This document shows positions 8,561 to 15,393 of a stretch of DNA of 64,000 nt, piece after piece. The notes under the pieces were generated by a model. That model saw only the letters and a list, made by a program, of their open reading frames with translations, was not told where the DNA came from and ran no database searches. This stretch comes from Pelagerythrobacter sp041912895 (GTDB lineage: Bacteria; Pseudomonadota; Alphaproteobacteria; Sphingomonadales; Sphingomonadaceae), in NCBI RefSeq assembly GCF_041912895.1, contig NZ_JAYSGI010000002.1:1-64000 (forward strand), read 5' to 3'. The position numbers and the translations under genes were made by a program. The number at the start of each line of letters is the position of its first letter. Position 1 is the first letter of the stretch.

Positions 8561-8647
8561 TGGTGCCCAGAAGAGGACTCGAACCTCCACGCCCTTGCGA
8601 GCGCCGCCACCTGAAGACGGTGCGTCTACCAATTCCGCCATCTGGGC
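8561..8647 (-). tRNA. tRNA-Leu (CAG)
   Basis: The minus strand reads GCCCAGATGGCGGAATTGG at the 5' end and closes with TCTGGGC-A-CCA, so the acceptor stem is complete and CCA is encoded. The anticodon arm is CCGUC-UUCAGGU-GGCGG, with CAG in the anticodon position. A long variable arm (about GGCGCTCGCAAGGGCGT) and the T-arm GAGGTTCGAGTCCTC are present, as expected for a type II leucine tRNA. Length is 87 bases with CCA. Confidence 0.95.
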
Positions 8648-8694
8648 ACGGTGCGGGCCGGTCGTCTCGATCCGGCTCGCGGGTAGGGGCGGGC

Positions 8695-8723
8695 CAGTAG
8701 CGAAGGCGGTGGCAGGTTGTCAA
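8695..8723 (-). promoter_or_regulatory. Putative sigma-70 promoter of tRNA-Leu
   Basis: On the minus strand TTGACA (8723-8718) is followed after 17 bases by CTACTG (8700-8695). Transcription would start about 40 bases before the tRNA 5' end. The -35 box is a perfect match; the -10 box is weak, as often in GC-rich alphaproteobacteria. Confidence 0.5.
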
Positions 8724-8822
8724 CGACTTGTGACGGCGGTTGCGGCGGGGCGCGCATTGGGGCAAGGCGGCGACGGATTCGCGCATGGGCGCGGGCGGCA
8801 ATCACGACGGACGGCGAAGGCG

Positions 8823-9788
8823 ATGGCGGCACAGGGTTTTGCGGGCGAAACGGCGCTCGACGGCAAGCTGGTGGCGATGACCGGCGGCAGCGGCTTTCTC
8901 GGCCGGCATGTCGCGCAGGCGCTGCTCGAACGTGGGGCACGCCTCAGGATCGCGAGCCGCGAGCCGGGCAAGGCGTTTTCGCTCAAGCCGCTGGCCAACC
9001 TCGGCCAGATCGAATTCGCGCGGTGCGACGTGCGCGATCCGGCGCAGGCCACCGCGGCGGTCGCGGGGGCCGATGCGGTGGTCAACCTGGTCGGATCGTT
9101 CGAGGGCAACCTGATGAAGCTGATCTGCGGCGGCGCGCGCAACGTCGCCGAAGCGGCGCAGCAAACCGGCGCGGGCGCGATGGTCCACGTCAGCGCGATC
9201 GGCGCCGATGCCGGATCGCCCGCCACCTATGCGCAGGCCAAGGCTTGTGCCGAGGACGAGGTGCTCGCCGCGTTTCCCGGTGCGACGATCCTGCGCCCGT
9301 CGCTGCTGTTCGCCGACAGCGGCGGCTTCGTACGCCTGCTCGCCGATACGATCGCGACGTTCCCGCTGGTGCCGGTGTTCGCGCCGCAGGCGAAGCTGCA
9401 ACTGCTGTTCGTCGACGATGCGGCCGACGCGGTGACCGCCGCGCTCGCCGATCCGGCGAAGCACGGCGGCAGGACCTACGAGATCGCCGGGCCGGAAGCG
9501 ATCGGGATGATGGACCTGCACGAGCGGATCGCTGCCGCGCAGGGGCACAAGCGGTATTTCATGCCCGTGCCCGACGCGCTGTCGGGCCTGTTCGCGATGC
9601 TGCCGGGCACGCCGATGAATGCGGACCAGTGGGCCTTGCTGCAGCACGGCAACACCGCATCGGGCAAGCAGCCGGGGCTCGACAGGCTGGGCATCCAGCC
9701 GCGCCCGCTCGGCCTGTTCCTGGATCGGTGGATGACGCGCTACCGCAAGCACGGCAGGTTTGCCCCGCAGACGCGCGGCGCGGCCTAA
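8823..9788 (+). CDS. NDUFA9-like NAD(P)-dependent epimerase/reductase
   Basis: The 321-residue Rossmann protein has the nucleotide-binding motif TGGSGFLGRHV near residues 20-30, an acidic/aspartate site in RCDVRDP, and the downstream GPEAIGMMDL pattern of atypical short-chain dehydrogenases. It resembles the complex I subunit NDUFA9-like group of alphaproteobacteria, which binds NADPH and is probably structural or redox-sensing rather than a classical epimerase. ATG 8823 gives MAAQGFAGETALDGKLVAM; the upstream open frame runs back through the tRNA and cannot be coding. It is convergent with the nfeD-like gene, only 7 bases away. Confidence 0.87.
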   Translation: MAAQGFAGETALDGKLVAMTGGSGFLGRHVAQALLERGARLRIASREPGKAFSLKPLANLGQIEFARCDVRDPAQATAAVAGADAVVNLVGSFEGNLMKLICGGARNVAEAAQQTGAGAMVHVSAIGADAGSPATYAQAKACAEDEVLAAFPGATILRPSLLFADSGGFVRLLADTIATFPLVPVFAPQAKLQLLFVDDAADAVTAALADPAKHGGRTYEIAGPEAIGMMDLHERIAAAQGHKRYFMPVPDALSGLFAMLPGTPMNADQWALLQHGNTASGKQPGLDRLGIQPRPLGLFLDRWMTRYRKHGRFAPQTRGAA

Positions 9789-9795
9789 GGCCCGC

Positions 9796-10284
9796 TCAGG
9801 ACGGTTCGGCGGGCGGCATCGTCCCCTCGTCGGCCAGCAAGGTCAGCGGCTCGACCAGCACGGTCCCGCCCTCGAACCCGACGATCCGCACCCGTGCTCC
9901 GGCGGCGAGATCGGGCCCGCGCGCGATCCATTCGCTGTCGCCGTGCCGGATGCGCCCCTCGCCCTGTTCGATCGCGAGCGCAACGGTGCCGGTCTGGCCG
10001 ATCAGCCGCCCCATGCGGTTGTTGAGCATCGGATCGGCGGAAACGATCGGCTTGTCGCGCAGAAAACGCCGCGCCGAGAAGGCGAAGATCAGCGCCAGGA
10101 ACACGAAATCGATCACCTGCGCGGCGAGCCCGAGATCGAGCACGAACGTGAGCACGCCGGTGGCGATCGCCGCCGCCGCCAGCCAGATCAGATAGACCCC
10201 CGGCACGAGCAGCTCGAGCGTCGCCAGCCCGAGGCCGAGCGCGACCCAGAGCCAGTGCGCGTCGAGGCTGTCGAGCCCGTCCAT
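9796..10284 (-). CDS. NfeD family membrane protein
   Basis: A 162-residue protein with three close hydrophobic segments in the first 70 residues (LWVALGLGLATLELLVPGVY, IWLAAAAIATGVLTF, IDFVFLALIFAFSA) and a C-terminal soluble OB-fold-like domain (MGRLIGQTGTVALAI ... GARVRIVGFEGGTVLVEPL). This is the short NfeD type that pairs with a stomatin/SPFH protein. The SPFH gene lies directly upstream (3-base gap), the usual nfeD-SPFH operon. The pair is thought to organise membrane microdomains or membrane quality control; the exact role here is inferred. Confidence 0.9.
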   Translation of the reverse strand: MDGLDSLDAHWLWVALGLGLATLELLVPGVYLIWLAAAAIATGVLTFVLDLGLAAQVIDFVFLALIFAFSARRFLRDKPIVSADPMLNNRMGRLIGQTGTVALAIEQGEGRIRHGDSEWIARGPDLAAGARVRIVGFEGGTVLVEPLTLLADEGTMPPAEPS

Positions 10285-10287
10285 CGG

Positions 10288-11298
10288 CTATCCGTTACCG
10301 CCGCTGCGCGGCACGCTGGAGCGCGGCACCCGCTCGCGCTGGGAGGGTAGCGGCGTCCCGGCATCGGGCGCGGGCGCAGTCACGTTGCCGTCCGCCGGGC
10401 CGATCGCTTCGCGCACCAGCTCGCCGATCCCGCCGAGCGAGCCGATGAGCTGCGTCGCCTCGACCGGGAAGAGGATCGTCTTGGCGTTGGGGCTGGTGGC
10501 GAACTTGCCGACCGCCTTGGTGTATTCCTGCGCCACGAAGTAGTTGATCGCCGCGTTGCCGCTCTGCGCGATCGCGTCGGACACCAGCCGCGTGGCCGTC
10601 GCCTCCGCTTCCGCCGCGCGCTCGCGCGCCTCGGCATCGCGGAAGGCGGCCTCGCGCTTGCCCTCGGCGGTCAGGATCGCGCTCTGTTTCTCGCCTTCGG
10701 ACCGCAGGATGCGGCTGGCGCGGTCCCCCTCGGCCTCGAGGATCTCGGCGCGCTTCAGCCGCTCCGCCTTCATCTGGCGCGCCATCGCTTCGGAAATGTC
10801 GAGCGGCGGGCGGATATCCTTGATCTCGACGCGGGTGATCTTGATCCCCCACGGCGAGGTCGCATGATCGACCACCGAGAGCAGCCGGGCGTTGATCTCG
10901 TCACGCTTCGACAGCGTTTCGTCCAGGTCCATGCTGCCCATCACTGTGCGCAGGTTGGTGGTGGTGAGCGCGAGGATGGCGTTGTGCAGGCCCGAAACCT
11001 CGTAAGCGGCCTTGCCCGCGTCCAGCACCTGGAAGAACACCACGGCGTCGACCCCGACCATCGCGTTGTCCTTGGTGATGATCTCCTGCCCCGGAATGTC
11101 GAGCACCTGCTCCATCACGTTGATCTTGTGGCCGACGCGGTCGATGAACGGCACGATCAGGTGCAGCCCCGGCTCGGCCGCGAGGGTGAACTTGCCCAGC
11201 CGCTCGATCGTGTAGACGTAACCCTGCTTCACCACGCGCACCGCCATCAGCAGGAACAGCACCGCCAGCACCAGCAACATTATCAGGGCGATGCCCAT
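10288..11298 (-). CDS. SPFH/stomatin family protein (QmcA-like)
   Basis: The 336-residue protein has one N-terminal membrane anchor (IALIMLLVLAVLFLLMAV), then the SPFH core starting VKQGYVYTIERLGKF and GLHLIVPFIDRVGHK, followed by a long Ala/Glu/Arg-rich coiled coil (RAAEAEATATRLVSDAIAQ) and a proline-rich end. Such proteins form ring or cage oligomers in the membrane and often regulate FtsH-type proteolysis. ATG 11298 has a good GGAGAG ribosome site eight bases upstream; earlier in-frame codons lack the family start. It is operonic with the downstream nfeD-like gene. Confidence 0.92.
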   Translation of the reverse strand: MGIALIMLLVLAVLFLLMAVRVVKQGYVYTIERLGKFTLAAEPGLHLIVPFIDRVGHKINVMEQVLDIPGQEIITKDNAMVGVDAVVFFQVLDAGKAAYEVSGLHNAILALTTTNLRTVMGSMDLDETLSKRDEINARLLSVVDHATSPWGIKITRVEIKDIRPPLDISEAMARQMKAERLKRAEILEAEGDRASRILRSEGEKQSAILTAEGKREAAFRDAEARERAAEAEATATRLVSDAIAQSGNAAINYFVAQEYTKAVGKFATSPNAKTILFPVEATQLIGSLGGIGELVREAIGPADGNVTAPAPDAGTPLPSQRERVPRSSVPRSGGNG

Positions 11299-11441
11299 CG
11301 CTCTCTCCTCGTCTCCGTTCCCGGCATCGTAACGCGCGGGCAGGCCGGGGCAAGCGAAACCGGCGGCGGACGGGGCCCCGTTACCTTTCGGCAAGGAATG
11401 CGCTCTAGCGTGCCTGCAAAAGACGAACCGGGGACGCGCGC

Positions 11442-11795
11442 GTGATCGAGATCGAGGTTCAGAACGAGACCCACCAGACGCAGGACCGGCTGCGCTTCGC
11501 CTCGGTGCCGCGGATCGGCGAAGGCATCCGCCTGCGCGAGCCCGACGGCTGCTGGGCTTCCTACGACGTGCTCGACGTGTGGTATCAGAAGGCCGAGTTC
11601 GGCGACGTGTGGATGCCCTATCTCCACGTCTGCATGACGCCCGAGGAACAGGCGGTCACGCCGCCCGCGCAGCCGCAACCGGTGGACGCCGCGGCGCCGA
11701 CCCCGATCCATGTCGCGATCGGCGGCCCCCGCCTCGCTGCCGTGCGCGCGCCCGTGTTGGGCGAGGACGAGGAGGTGTCGTCATTCACGGGCTGA
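11442..11795 (+). CDS. Hypothetical protein of 117 residues
   Basis: From GTG 11442 the protein begins MIEIEVQNETHQTQ and contains a compact stretch of conserved appearance (RIGEGIRLREPDG ... YDVLDVWYQKAEFGDVWMPYL), followed by a low-complexity proline/alanine tail. I do not recognise a family; the N-terminal 70 residues look like a small beta-rich domain. It is immediately followed by a receiver-only response regulator on the same strand, so the two are probably one transcript. No signal peptide or membrane segment is visible. Confidence 0.65.
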   Translation: MIEIEVQNETHQTQDRLRFASVPRIGEGIRLREPDGCWASYDVLDVWYQKAEFGDVWMPYLHVCMTPEEQAVTPPAQPQPVDAAAPTPIHVAIGGPRLAAVRAPVLGEDEEVSSFTG

Positions 11796-11806
11796 TCAAA
11801 CGCAAC

Positions 11807-12292
11807 GTGCCGGGCAAGGAAGCGGCCGCGCGAGCGCCTGCCGAAGCGCCGGTGGCGGCCGATCGCACGCAGCGCATCGTCGAGGAAGCCAAGGCGGCCC
11901 ACGCCGCGCGCCACGGCCAGCCGCGCGTGCGCCGCTGCCTGGTGGTCGACGATTCGCGCATGATCCGCAAGGTCGCGCGCCGGATCGTCGAGGACATGGG
12001 CTTCGAGACCGCCGAGGCCGAGAACGGCGAAGAAGCGCTCGCGCGGTGCAAGGCGGCGATGCCGGACCTCGTGATCCTCGACTGGAACATGCCGGTGATG
12101 AGCGGGCTGGAATTCGTCGAGCGGCTGCGCGCGATGCCCGCCGACCGCGTGCCGCGGGTGGTGTTCTGCACCTCGAATTCGGGCGCGGCCGAGATCCACA
12201 AGGGGATCGACGCCGGGGCGGACGACTACGTGATAAAGCCGTTCGACGAGGCGACGCTGCGCGCCAGGCTCGCCCATATCGGCCTGGCCTAA
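11807..12292 (+). CDS. Single-domain response regulator
   Basis: The protein is a CheY-like receiver with an N-terminal extension of about 40 residues and no output domain. Visible motifs are the acidic pair in LVVDDSRMIRK (D48-D49 from the GTG start), the phospho-acceptor D92 in LVILDWNMPVMSG, the switch residues in FCTSNS, and the conserved lysine in YVIKPFDE. It probably acts by protein contact, as CheY, CpdR or DivK do. Start choice is uncertain: the frame has no ATG before the domain; GTG 11807 is the best visible codon, while ATT 11783 would overlap the preceding gene. A cognate kinase is not seen nearby. Confidence 0.85.
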   Translation: MPGKEAAARAPAEAPVAADRTQRIVEEAKAAHAARHGQPRVRRCLVVDDSRMIRKVARRIVEDMGFETAEAENGEEALARCKAAMPDLVILDWNMPVMSGLEFVERLRAMPADRVPRVVFCTSNSGAAEIHKGIDAGADDYVIKPFDEATLRARLAHIGLA

Positions 12293-12306
12293 GGCATGAC
12301 CGAGCC

Positions 12307-12373
12307 CCCGCGAAGGCGGGGGTCTCAGGCCGGTTGCGGCTCCTCGACAGCCTGAGATTCCCGCCTGCGTAGG
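12307..12373. repeat. Imperfect 24-bp inverted repeat between convergent genes
   Basis: Arm 1 (12307-12330) contains CGAAGGCGGG and ends TCTCAGGC; arm 2 (12350-12373) starts GCCTGAGA and contains CCCGCCTGCG. The arms match at 19 of 24 positions around a 19-base loop, with a second compact 7-bp hairpin (12305-12322, loop GAAG) inside arm 1. It sits between the convergent response regulator and hydrolase genes, so it may act as a bidirectional terminator or be a REP-like repeat. Similar palindromes are common between genes in sphingomonads, by memory rather than by search. Confidence 0.6.
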
Positions 12374-12387
12374 AAAACAGGCAACGA

Positions 12388-13272
12388 TCAGGCGAGCGTC
12401 TGCCCGTAAAGCTCCAGCAGGTTGGCCCACGCCCGCTCGGCTTCCGCTTCGGCGTAGGCGGGGGAATCGGGCACGGTCCAGCCGTGATCGCCGGCATAGA
12501 CCTCGATCTCGGCCGGGCGGCCCGCTTCGGCGGCGGCTTCGCGGAACACGGTCTTGTCGGTGGGCGCCTTGGCATCGTCGTCCTGCGCGATCGCGATCAG
12601 GAAACTCGCCTGCGTATCGTCGAGCAGCGCGTGCGGGCTCATCGCGTTGCCGTCGCGCACCAGCCCGCCGCCATGGAAACTCGCCGCCGCGCGCACGCGC
12701 TCCGGCATCGCGGCCGCGCTCCACACGGTGAACGGCCCGCCCATGCAGTATCCTTGCGTACCCACCCCGCGCGCGGTGTCGACCGCCTCTTGCGCGTCGA
12801 GCCAGCCGATCGCGGCCTCGGCATCGCGCATGATCGCCTCGGGCCCCAGCTTCTCGCGCCACGGACCGACTTTCTGGAAACCGCCATTCCCTGCGAAATC
12901 CGCGAAATCGGCGAACTGCTGGCCCGCGACGTCGCGATAATAGGGGTTGGCGACGAAGACCGCGTAGCCGCTGTGCGCGAGACGCCGCGCCATCTGACGC
13001 TTTACTTCGCGCAGGCCCGCGATGTCGGGCCAGAACAGCACCGCCGGGGCCGCGCCGGACGCGGGATGGACGAAAATGCCATCCATCGTTCCGTCGGCGG
13101 TCGCGAAGCTGACGGCGCTTTCGGTTAGGTCGGACATATCGCCCGCGGCGCCGCCCGATGCGCCATCCATCGGCGTGCAGGCCGCCAGCGCGGCCATGCC
13201 CCCGAGCGCGCCGAACTGCCGCCGATTCAATCCCTCGCGCGCCCAGCGGGCCAGCTTGTCTTGGTCGCACAT
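12388..13272 (-). CDS. Dienelactone hydrolase family protein, Tat-exported lipoprotein
   Basis: The 294-residue alpha/beta hydrolase carries a Tat-type leader: NRRQFGALGGMAALAAC, with a twin arginine near residue 16 and a lipobox-like LAAC, so it is probably a periplasmic lipid-anchored enzyme. The nucleophile is a cysteine in GYCMGG, typical of dienelactone hydrolases; the histidine is in GDHGWTVPDS, and an aspartate lies in AQDDDAKAP. The substrate is unknown (lactones or esters). ATG 13272 has a GGGAGGA ribosome site. It is convergent with the response regulator and 62 bases downstream of purU on the same strand. Confidence 0.9.
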   Translation of the reverse strand: MCDQDKLARWAREGLNRRQFGALGGMAALAACTPMDGASGGAAGDMSDLTESAVSFATADGTMDGIFVHPASGAAPAVLFWPDIAGLREVKRQMARRLAHSGYAVFVANPYYRDVAGQQFADFADFAGNGGFQKVGPWREKLGPEAIMRDAEAAIGWLDAQEAVDTARGVGTQGYCMGGPFTVWSAAAMPERVRAAASFHGGGLVRDGNAMSPHALLDDTQASFLIAIAQDDDAKAPTDKTVFREAAAEAGRPAEIEVYAGDHGWTVPDSPAYAEAEAERAWANLLELYGQTLA

Positions 13273-13334
13273 GATCGTTCCTCCCGGTGGTTCGTGCGCC
13301 ATGCTGCGCGCGGCGAGCCGATCATGCAAGCCCG

Positions 13335-14189
13335 TCAGCCCGCGAAGACCACCGTGCGCGCGCCATTCGTCAGCACGCGCTCCTCGATATGCAGGCGGAC
13401 GGCTTCGGCGAGCACCCGGCTTTCGATCTCGCGGCCCTTGCGCACCAGATCGTCGGGGCCGTCGGCATGGGTGATCGGCTCGGCGTCCTGATGGATGATC
13501 GGCCCTTCGTCGAGGTCGGCGGTGACGTAGTGCGCGGTGGCGCCGATCATCTTGACCCCGCGCGCATGCGCCTGGTGATAGGGTCGCGCGCCCTTGAAGC
13601 CGGGCAGGAACGAATGGTGGATGTTGATGCAGCGCCCCGCGAAATGCGCGGCCTGTTCATCCGACAGGATTTGCATGTAGCGCGCCAGCACGACCAGCTC
13701 CGCCCCGCTCTCCTCCGCGATCGCGCGGACCTGCGCTTCCTGCGCGATCTTCGAGTTCGCGGTTACCGGCAGGTGATGGAACGGGATATCGCCGATGTCG
13801 GTGTGTCGGATCGCCTCGCGCGGATGGTTGGAGACGATGCCCACCGGCTCCATCGCCAGTTCGCCGATCCGCCAGCGATAGAGCAGGTCGGCCAGGCAAT
13901 GGTCGAACTTGCTGACCATGATCAGCACCCGGCGCGGACGGTCGCGCCGCACCAGCTTCCACGCCATTTCGCTGCGCTCGGCGAACGGCGCGAAGGCCGC
14001 GCGCAGGTCGTCCGCGCTCGCCTGCCCGGGATCGAACGCGATGCGCATGAAGAACGCGTCGCTCGCGCGGTCGTTGAACTGCTGCGCCTCGAGGATGTTG
14101 CCGCCGCGTTCGAACAGCAGCCCGGCCACCTGCGCGGTGATGCCCGGCCGGTCGGCGCAGCTCAGCGTGAGGACCAGCGGTTCGCCCAT
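13335..14189 (-). CDS. purU: Formyltetrahydrofolate deformylase
   Basis: The 284-residue enzyme hydrolyses 10-formyl-tetrahydrofolate to formate and tetrahydrofolate. An N-terminal ACT domain (LTLSCADRPGITAQVAGLLFERGGNI) is followed by a formyltransferase-like catalytic domain with SKFDHCLADLLYRW, the region NHHP-equivalent SNHPREAI, and INIHHSFLPGFKGARPY, which holds the catalytic histidine motif, and then GATAHYVTADLDEGPII. Length and order are normal for PurU. The stop of the upstream nitronate monooxygenase gene is 1 base before its ATG, so they are co-transcribed. PurT, which consumes formate, is 6 kb away. Confidence 0.95.
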   Translation of the reverse strand: MGEPLVLTLSCADRPGITAQVAGLLFERGGNILEAQQFNDRASDAFFMRIAFDPGQASADDLRAAFAPFAERSEMAWKLVRRDRPRRVLIMVSKFDHCLADLLYRWRIGELAMEPVGIVSNHPREAIRHTDIGDIPFHHLPVTANSKIAQEAQVRAIAEESGAELVVLARYMQILSDEQAAHFAGRCINIHHSFLPGFKGARPYHQAHARGVKMIGATAHYVTADLDEGPIIHQDAEPITHADGPDDLVRKGREIESRVLAEAVRLHIEERVLTNGARTVVFAG

Positions 14190-14190
14190 G

Positions 14191-15207
14191 CTACCTTTGT
14201 GTCAGCGCCTCTTCGCATTCGGCCATCAGCGTGGCGACGATCTGCGCGGCGGGTTCCTCTTCCTTCACCATACCGACCGACTGGCCCGCCATCAGGCTGC
14301 CGCCCTCCACGTCGCCGTCGATCACCGCGCGGCGCAGCGCGCCGGCCCAGTAATGCTCGATCTGGAGCTGGGCCTCGTCCATCGCGATGCCGTCCTCGTC
14401 GAGCCGCTGCGCGACTTCGCGCTGCTTGGCGGTGAAGCTCTCGGTGCCCTTGTTCTTCAGCGCGCGGACCGGGATCACCGGCAGGCGCGGATCAACCTGC
14501 ACGCTGGTGACCGCGTCGCGCGCGCTGGCGCGAAAGAACGCCTTCTTGAAATCGGGGTGCGCGATGGATTCGGTCGCGCAGGCGAAGCGCGTGCCGAGCT
14601 GCACGCCCGCCGCGCCCATCTCGAGGTAACCGGCGATCGCCTGCCCCTTGCCGATCCCACCGGCGACGAACACCAGATGATCGGCGGCGAGTTCGGGCAG
14701 GATTTCCTGCGCCAGCACGCTGGTCGAGACCGGGCCGATATGGCCGCCCGCCTCCATCCCCTCGATCACCAGCGCGTTGGCACCGGAACGCAGCAGCTTC
14801 TTGGCCAGAGCCAGCGTGGGCGCGAAGCAGATCACCTTTGCCGGATTCTGCCCGCCTTTGATCGCCTCGACGCTGCCCTTGGGCGGGATGCCGCCCGCGA
14901 GCACCACGTGGCTCACCGCGTGCCTCTCGCACACCGCGATCAGGTCGAACAGCTGCGGGTGCATCGTGATGAGGTTCACGCCGAAGGGCTTTTCGGTCAG
15001 TTCCCTCGTCGCGGCGATCTCGGCATCAAGCAGTTCGGGAGTCATCGCCCCGCAGGCGATCACGCCGAAGCCGCCCGCGTTGCTGATCGCGGACACGAGA
15101 TTGCGTTCGGACACCCAGCTCATCGCGCCGCACAGGATCGCGGTTTCGCAGCCGAGGAAATCGGTGCCGCGCTGCATCAGCCGGCTCGTCTTGGGATAAT
15201 CGCTCAT
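14191..15207 (-). CDS. Nitronate monooxygenase (NPD family)
   Basis: The 338-residue FMN-dependent TIM-barrel protein resembles 2-nitropropane dioxygenase/nitronate monooxygenase. It shows the N-terminal ILCGAMSWVSERNLVSAISN pattern, the glycine-rich GGFGVIACG, VLAGGIPPKGSVEAI, IEGMEAGGHIGP and the phosphate-binding FVAGGIGKGQAIAGYLEMGA with AAGVQLGTRF. Such enzymes oxidise toxic alkyl nitronates or propionate-3-nitronate; some members act as enoyl-ACP reductases (FabK), so the function remains a family-level call. ATG 15207 gives MSDYPKTSRLMQRG. It is in tandem with purU. Confidence 0.9.
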   Translation of the reverse strand: MSDYPKTSRLMQRGTDFLGCETAILCGAMSWVSERNLVSAISNAGGFGVIACGAMTPELLDAEIAATRELTEKPFGVNLITMHPQLFDLIAVCERHAVSHVVLAGGIPPKGSVEAIKGGQNPAKVICFAPTLALAKKLLRSGANALVIEGMEAGGHIGPVSTSVLAQEILPELAADHLVFVAGGIGKGQAIAGYLEMGAAGVQLGTRFACATESIAHPDFKKAFFRASARDAVTSVQVDPRLPVIPVRALKNKGTESFTAKQREVAQRLDEDGIAMDEAQLQIEHYWAGALRRAVIDGDVEGGSLMAGQSVGMVKEEEPAAQIVATLMAECEEALTQR

Positions 15208-15393
15208 CGCCGCGCGCTTACGGCCAGCATCGCGGGGCGGCAAGAGGCCGCGACAAGTTCAATCGAGTGAACCGATAAGCCTGACAGGAGTTAATAGCTT
15301 TGACCGATTGAAGGGCGAGCGTAGCCTTCGCTCACAAACGACTCATGCGGCCAGTCCGTTCATCCGGCGGCCGCCAATCTGGAGGATGCCACG

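Noticed and set aside
15208..15393. Possible OxyR site and promoter before katG.
   Set aside because: A TTGACC at 15300 is present but without a matching -10 box at the right distance, and no OxyR-type symmetric motif was clear.
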